In this document: one piece after another, positions 59,885 through 64,000 of the stretch
Numbering within the stretch: the stretch's first letter is position 1
How the letters are laid out: the number at the start of each line of letters is the position of its first letter
Assembly: GCF_030272615.1 (NCBI RefSeq)
Contig: NC_081405.1
Span: forward strand, 469,390,008 to 469,454,007
DNA from: Cryptomeria japonica
Taxonomy: Eukaryota; Streptophyta; Pinopsida; Cupressales; Cupressaceae
Direction: 5' to 3'
Length of the DNA: 64,000 nucleotides
The notes under the pieces: model-generated
Database searches by the model: none
What the model saw: only the letters and a program-made list of their open reading frames with translations
Told to the model about the DNA's origin: nothing
Translations under genes and position numbers: made by a program

Positions 59885-61338
59885 TGATAGTTCAGATACT
59901 TAAAGATAAGTACAGATGCCTAGCTAATAAGATGAGAGGGGGGGAGTGAATCATACAAACTTAATCTTTCGTAAAAACATTAGATTCAACCTCGGTAACA
60001 TATACTTCAGTAATATAACCAAAAATGCTAAACATGCAAACTCAAAAGCATATGAACATCATAACACTCATAACACCAGATTTAACATGGAAACCCAAAT
60101 AGGGAAAAACCACTGTGGGATTTCAGACCTGGTTAAGGGATTTCCCTCAGATTTATTAGGATCTTCACGTTGTTAGAAGTGACCTTGTTAAAGGATTTCA
60201 AACACTCAATCAGAATGTCACCTTGCTAGAGGGTTTTACAAATAAGATTGTTAAGTCCACTTGGTTGAGAGATTTTCTATTACTTCACTAAATAACAGTA
60301 ATAAAAATCTATCTGCAACTTCACATCTAAAATGCTAAATCAGATTCTTATTTGCTCAATACAATATAGACATAGAGCTAATTTTGTCCATTTGATGGGA
60401 TCTATACTCTATTTATTCAAAACAGATTTCCAAGCTTCTGTGCTTAATAATCACTATGTAGCATCCCTGTGCATACACTTGCCTACATGCATTGTTTATC
60501 AATAGTTCCCTATTTATAAACAATTCGCCAATTGCTTAATCTCCTTGATCACATTTCCCATGATCAATCATAGCCATCAAATCTTCAAACTTTAACCAGG
60601 TTCAATGTATCCTTTGATCTGAAAATGTTTTACCCTGCCTCGGAACTTGCATACATTTCTTGGAACTTGTGCTAGGGTATTGCGGTTCAATCTAAGTTGT
60701 AGATCTTCTTGCCGATTTTCCTTTTCCATAGATTCTTTAACAAACTTCATTCATGGCATACCAATCATTTAATCATGGCTAGCTCATCAGCTTCCTTCAT
60801 TAAATAATGCTTGTAATCATTTAATGTATTCTGTTACAGCTCAGTTACAACTCGGTTACAACTCAGTGAATACTAAACTTCACTCGGTAGACATTCTACT
60901 TTCATTAACCGATAGCGATAACCTTAGGGTTTATCGACTAGGTTCTTTGCTCGGTAACATAGTATAGTATTAACCTTTCAATCAATAACATATGTAGGAT
61001 ATCAAAACAATCTAAACATCATGATCTCATCATTGTCTAACCCAGTAATAGTTGCCCATTGAATAACTTATTTCTCCCCTTATTCATCATATTCTTTCTG
61101 TGTCTTTTACCAGCATCTTTATACTCATCAAATCATACTTCTCAAGATATGGCAACATCATACTGAATTAGAAAATCAATTTCTTGACATCAATGACAAA
61201 ATAATAATATTAAGACAATAAACATCCTTAATCAGTTGTATCCATAATCATCAACAACCTTCTCAATATCCTAATTGAAATGCCACCAATCTCTCCTTGT
61301 CTGTTATAATACCAAATGCCAAATGCCAAATGTTAACA
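59885..61338 (-). repeat. Element I 3' LTR
   Basis: Starts (minus) TGTTAACATTTGGCATTTGG at 61338 and ends CTGAACTATCA at 59885. It has the GGGGGGGG motif at 59937-59946, the CATGGAAACCCAAATAGGG block at 60087 and decayed CGGT sites. The left end is placed where J's RT homology stops and a terminal TG appears; no partner is available. Confidence 0.75.
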
Positions 61339-61352
61339 ATCTTCCCCTTTGG
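61339..61352 (-). promoter_or_regulatory. Element I polypurine tract
   Basis: Minus-strand CCAAAGGGGAAGAT immediately before the LTR; a second purine block (AAAGGGGGAGAAGACTGG on minus) lies near 61495. Confidence 0.8.
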
Positions 61353-61649
61353 CATTGATGGAAAAACCAATTGATTTGACCTTATTGATTCAAATTGTTG
61401 TGCTGAAATGCTCTCCTTCTGTCATCAGAATTCTCCCCCATACATTAGTCTTCTCCTCTTCTCCAGTCTTGCTTTTCTACTTTTCTCCAGTCTTCTCCCC
61501 CTTTGACAACAATGCCAAAAGTAGAGAACTTAAAACATAATTTCCTCCTGTATGAAGTGATTTTCTACTGTTATGTGTCAACTTTAGTCTCAGTCAGAGC
61601 ATTTATGTCTTCAATTTATGGTCCCTATATTATGACCTGTACACCTTTA

Positions 61650-64000
61650 TACTACAGCAACGTATTCAGCTTCTGTTGTTGACTATGAAACACATCCTTC
61701 TTTCTTGCTAAGCCAAATCACTAGTCTTTCTCCTAAAAAGAAAGCTCCTCCACTTGTTCTTTTTCTGTCATAAATGTTGCCTACCCAATCAGCATCAATA
61801 TAAACATTTAAATCAAAATCATTCCTTTTCTGATATACTAAGCCATAATCCTCAATGTCTTTCAAGTATCTAAAAATTCTTTTGATTGTTGTCATGTGTG
61901 TTTCCTTAGGATCTGCAAAGAATCTTGCAACTATACCTACTGCATGTGCTATGACTGGCCTACTGTGAACAACATATTGCAACTTTCCAATCATGGATAG
62001 GTAAATTGTCTCATCAATAGATGCAGATTCATCATTCTTTGATAGTTTGTAGTTGGTATTCATAGGAGTACTTACTGGTTTTGAATCCTCCATTCCAAAT
62101 TTCTTTAAGATTTCATTTATGTACTTGGATTGAGTAATGAAAATCTCATCTTTCATTTGCAATATCTGTAAACCTATAAAATACTTTATCTCACCAATTA
62201 ATGACATCTCAAATTCTTTGCTCATTTCATTTCCAAAGTTGTTACATAGAAAGTCATTCCCACAAAATATAATATCATCAACAAATATGGCTGAGATTAG
62301 TATTCCATTTTAATCATTCTTCATGTAAATATTATTGTTTTAACTTGTTCTTATAAAACCAATCTTAATCAAATAAGAGTACAATCTTTCATACCATGCT
62401 CTCGGTGCTTGTTTCAGACCATATAAATCTTTGTTCAATTTACATACCTGATCTTTATTATTGTCTTCAGCAAATCCTTTAGGTTGTTCAATAAAAACTT
62501 CTTCTTCTAATATACCATTCAAAAATGCAGATTTGACATCCATTTGATATACCTTGAAATTCTTGTAAGAAGCATGTGCCATCTCCTTCAAGTCTTGCTA
62601 CAGGTGCAAAAGTTTCACCAAAATCAATTCCTTCTTCTTGGGCATAACCTTTGCAAACTAGTCTTGCTTTATTTTGAATGACCTCTCCTTTTTCATTCAG
62701 CTTGTTTTTGAATATCCATTTTATACCGATTACATTTTTGTCCTTCGGTCTTGGGACTAGTGTCCATGTGTCATTCTTCTTGATTTGATCAATCTCTTCT
62801 GTCATAGCATTTATCCAATCTTCACTGTTAAATGCCTCTTTCACTATTCTCGGTTCAAATTCAGATATTAGACATGTGTTCTATCTCAGTTTCTTACTTG
62901 TCATCATTGGATCATCCTTATCTCCTATAATCTGACTTGGTGCATGATGTCTTCTAACATATTTGGCTAATACAGGCTCGGTAGGCTCTATATGATCTTC
63001 TTCATCACTCGGTAACTGGATATTATCTTCATTTCCTTCTGCAGTTTTCTCGGTAGGACTTGTGGGTTGAACATAGACAAATTCATCATAATCTTCTGGT
63101 TCCTTGGAATTTCCTTCATCATTTGTTTCTGCAAATTCATCAATTTTCACATTTTTACTTTCTACTCTTTTGTTAGATGATTTGATCAGACATTTAAATG
63201 CTTTACTTCTAGAAGAATAACCAAGAAATGTTCCTTCTTCACTTTTCTGATCAAACTTGCCATTTCTATCATCCTTGTGTACATAGCATCTACTTCCAAA
63301 GATTTTAAAATAACTTACATTAGGTTTCTTGTCATACCAAATTTCATATGGTGTCTTCAAAGTACCTTTTTTCAGTTGTACTCGGCTCAGGGTGTAAACT
63401 ACAGTGCTTATTGCTTCTCTCCATAATGTTTGTGGCACTTTCTTTTCAATCATCAGGGTTATAGCACAATCCACAATAGATCTGTTTCTTCTCTTAGCTA
63501 TTCCATTTTGTTGTGGAGTTCTCAGTGCAGAGACTTGTCCTTTTATACCATGGTCATTACAGAATAAGTTGAACTCATCAGATGTGAACTCTCCTCCTCT
63601 ATCTGGTCTAAGACATTTCAATTGTCTTCCTATTTCATTCTCAACTCTTGCCTTGTACCATTTAAACATTTGAAAAGATTCTGATTTTTCTTTTAAAAAC
63701 ATTACTGATATCATCCTTGAGTAATCATCCACAAATAATATAAAGTATTTATCACCATAATAACTTTTAGCTTTCATAGGACCACAAAGATCAATATGCA
63801 CAAGATCTAAAATTCCCTTAGAAGTGTAAGACTTACTTGTAAAGCTTGATCTTGTCATTTTACGCATTTGGAATCCTCGACACATAGCATTCTCAGGTTT
63901 TTTCAAACTCGGTAGACCTCTTACTCGGTGCTTCTTGCTTATTTTGATTAGATTAACATAATTTAGATGACAAAACCTTTTATGCCATAACCAGGTATCA
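61650..64000 (-). pseudogene. pol: Element I pol: pre-integrase, integrase, RT, RNase H (broken, partial)
   Basis: The frame is open from the right edge to TAG at 62881: TWLWHKRFCHLNYVNLIK, integrase VHIDLCGPMKAKS, CLRPDRGGEFTSDEF and RTPQQNGIAKRRNRS, where the catalytic Glu of the usual AER motif is Lys. RT starts [21 protein letters not shown] deletion/frameshift near 62590 removes part of the LEGVRxLLA block. It then reads [28 protein letters not shown], a stop, FVDDIIFCG and GLQILQMKDEIFITQSKY. RNase H follows with LNVYIDADWVGN, TAG/TGA at 61683 and TTEAEYVAVV. The 341-codon integrase frame is the longest intact piece. Confidence 0.85.

Larger units (their letters stand above)
59885..64000 (-). 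mobile_element. Element I: copia element, 5' part beyond window edge
   Basis: Minus-strand element: 3' LTR 59885-61338, polypurine tract 61339-61352, RNase H and RT, integrase and pre-integrase up to the right window edge. Gag, primer site and 5' LTR are outside. It is inserted in the RT of fragment J. Confidence 0.85.

Noticed and set aside
60841-60870. CAGTTACAACTCGGTTACAACTC short tandem repeat
   Set aside because: Two or three short units within the element I LTR; no evidence of a functional array.
1-64000. CRISPR array, prophage, operon or bacterial defence system
   Set aside because: No spaced short repeats, no dense same-strand genes; content is plant retrotransposons throughout.

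Overview
The window is a stretch of plant nuclear DNA made almost entirely of decayed LTR retrotransposons. I found no intact host gene, tRNA, rRNA, CRISPR array or bacterial-type operon. Several things point to a large, repeat-bloated, heavily methylated genome, most likely a gymnosperm (my guess is a Cupressaceae-like conifer; this is inference). They are the nested Ty1/copia elements with long LTRs, initiator tRNA-Met primer sites, CHG/CpG-type decay and ACCGGT-rich LTRs.

Layout. 1-6855: minus-strand Ty3/gypsy element, with gag-protease readable in one frame from 3221 to 45, followed upstream by leader and presumed LTR. It sits in the tail of a copia LTR (6856-6938). 6939-11171: anonymous AT-rich DNA. 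11172-11710: LINE-type ORF1 relic (minus). 11956-13495: solo LTR 'A' with perfect target-site duplication (TSD). 13501-16479: anonymous. 16485-26600: element C (minus), a gag-only copia-type element with ~2.57 kb LTRs; its 5' LTR carries a nested solo LTR 'B' (24771-26223). 26847-27043: gypsy integrase tail. 27555-39500: element F (plus copia), split inside the integrase region by the complete element G (30508-37805, TSD tacaa). 40311-53634: element E (minus copia, TSD ttctt); its 3' LTR is split by the complete element D (40645-47242, TSD catac). 55011-55725: unknown minus-strand pseudogene with a poly(A)-like end. 55791-58560: element H (LTR plus gag-like region). 58905-59884: copia RT fragment J, cut by element I (59885 to beyond the right edge, minus).

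How parts work together. F, G, E and I carry the usual copia order gag, protease, integrase, reverse transcriptase, RNase H, all broken by stops and frameshifts. C, D and H carry gag-like proteins but no visible pol, so they must have relied on enzymes from relatives. Primer sites, polypurine tracts and LTR ends are shared across several of these families, which fits such cross-use. The most unusual content is in element D: instead of pol it has a 1,091-codon reading frame of unknown function, with ten in-frame stops (nine TAG, one TAA) but no frame change.
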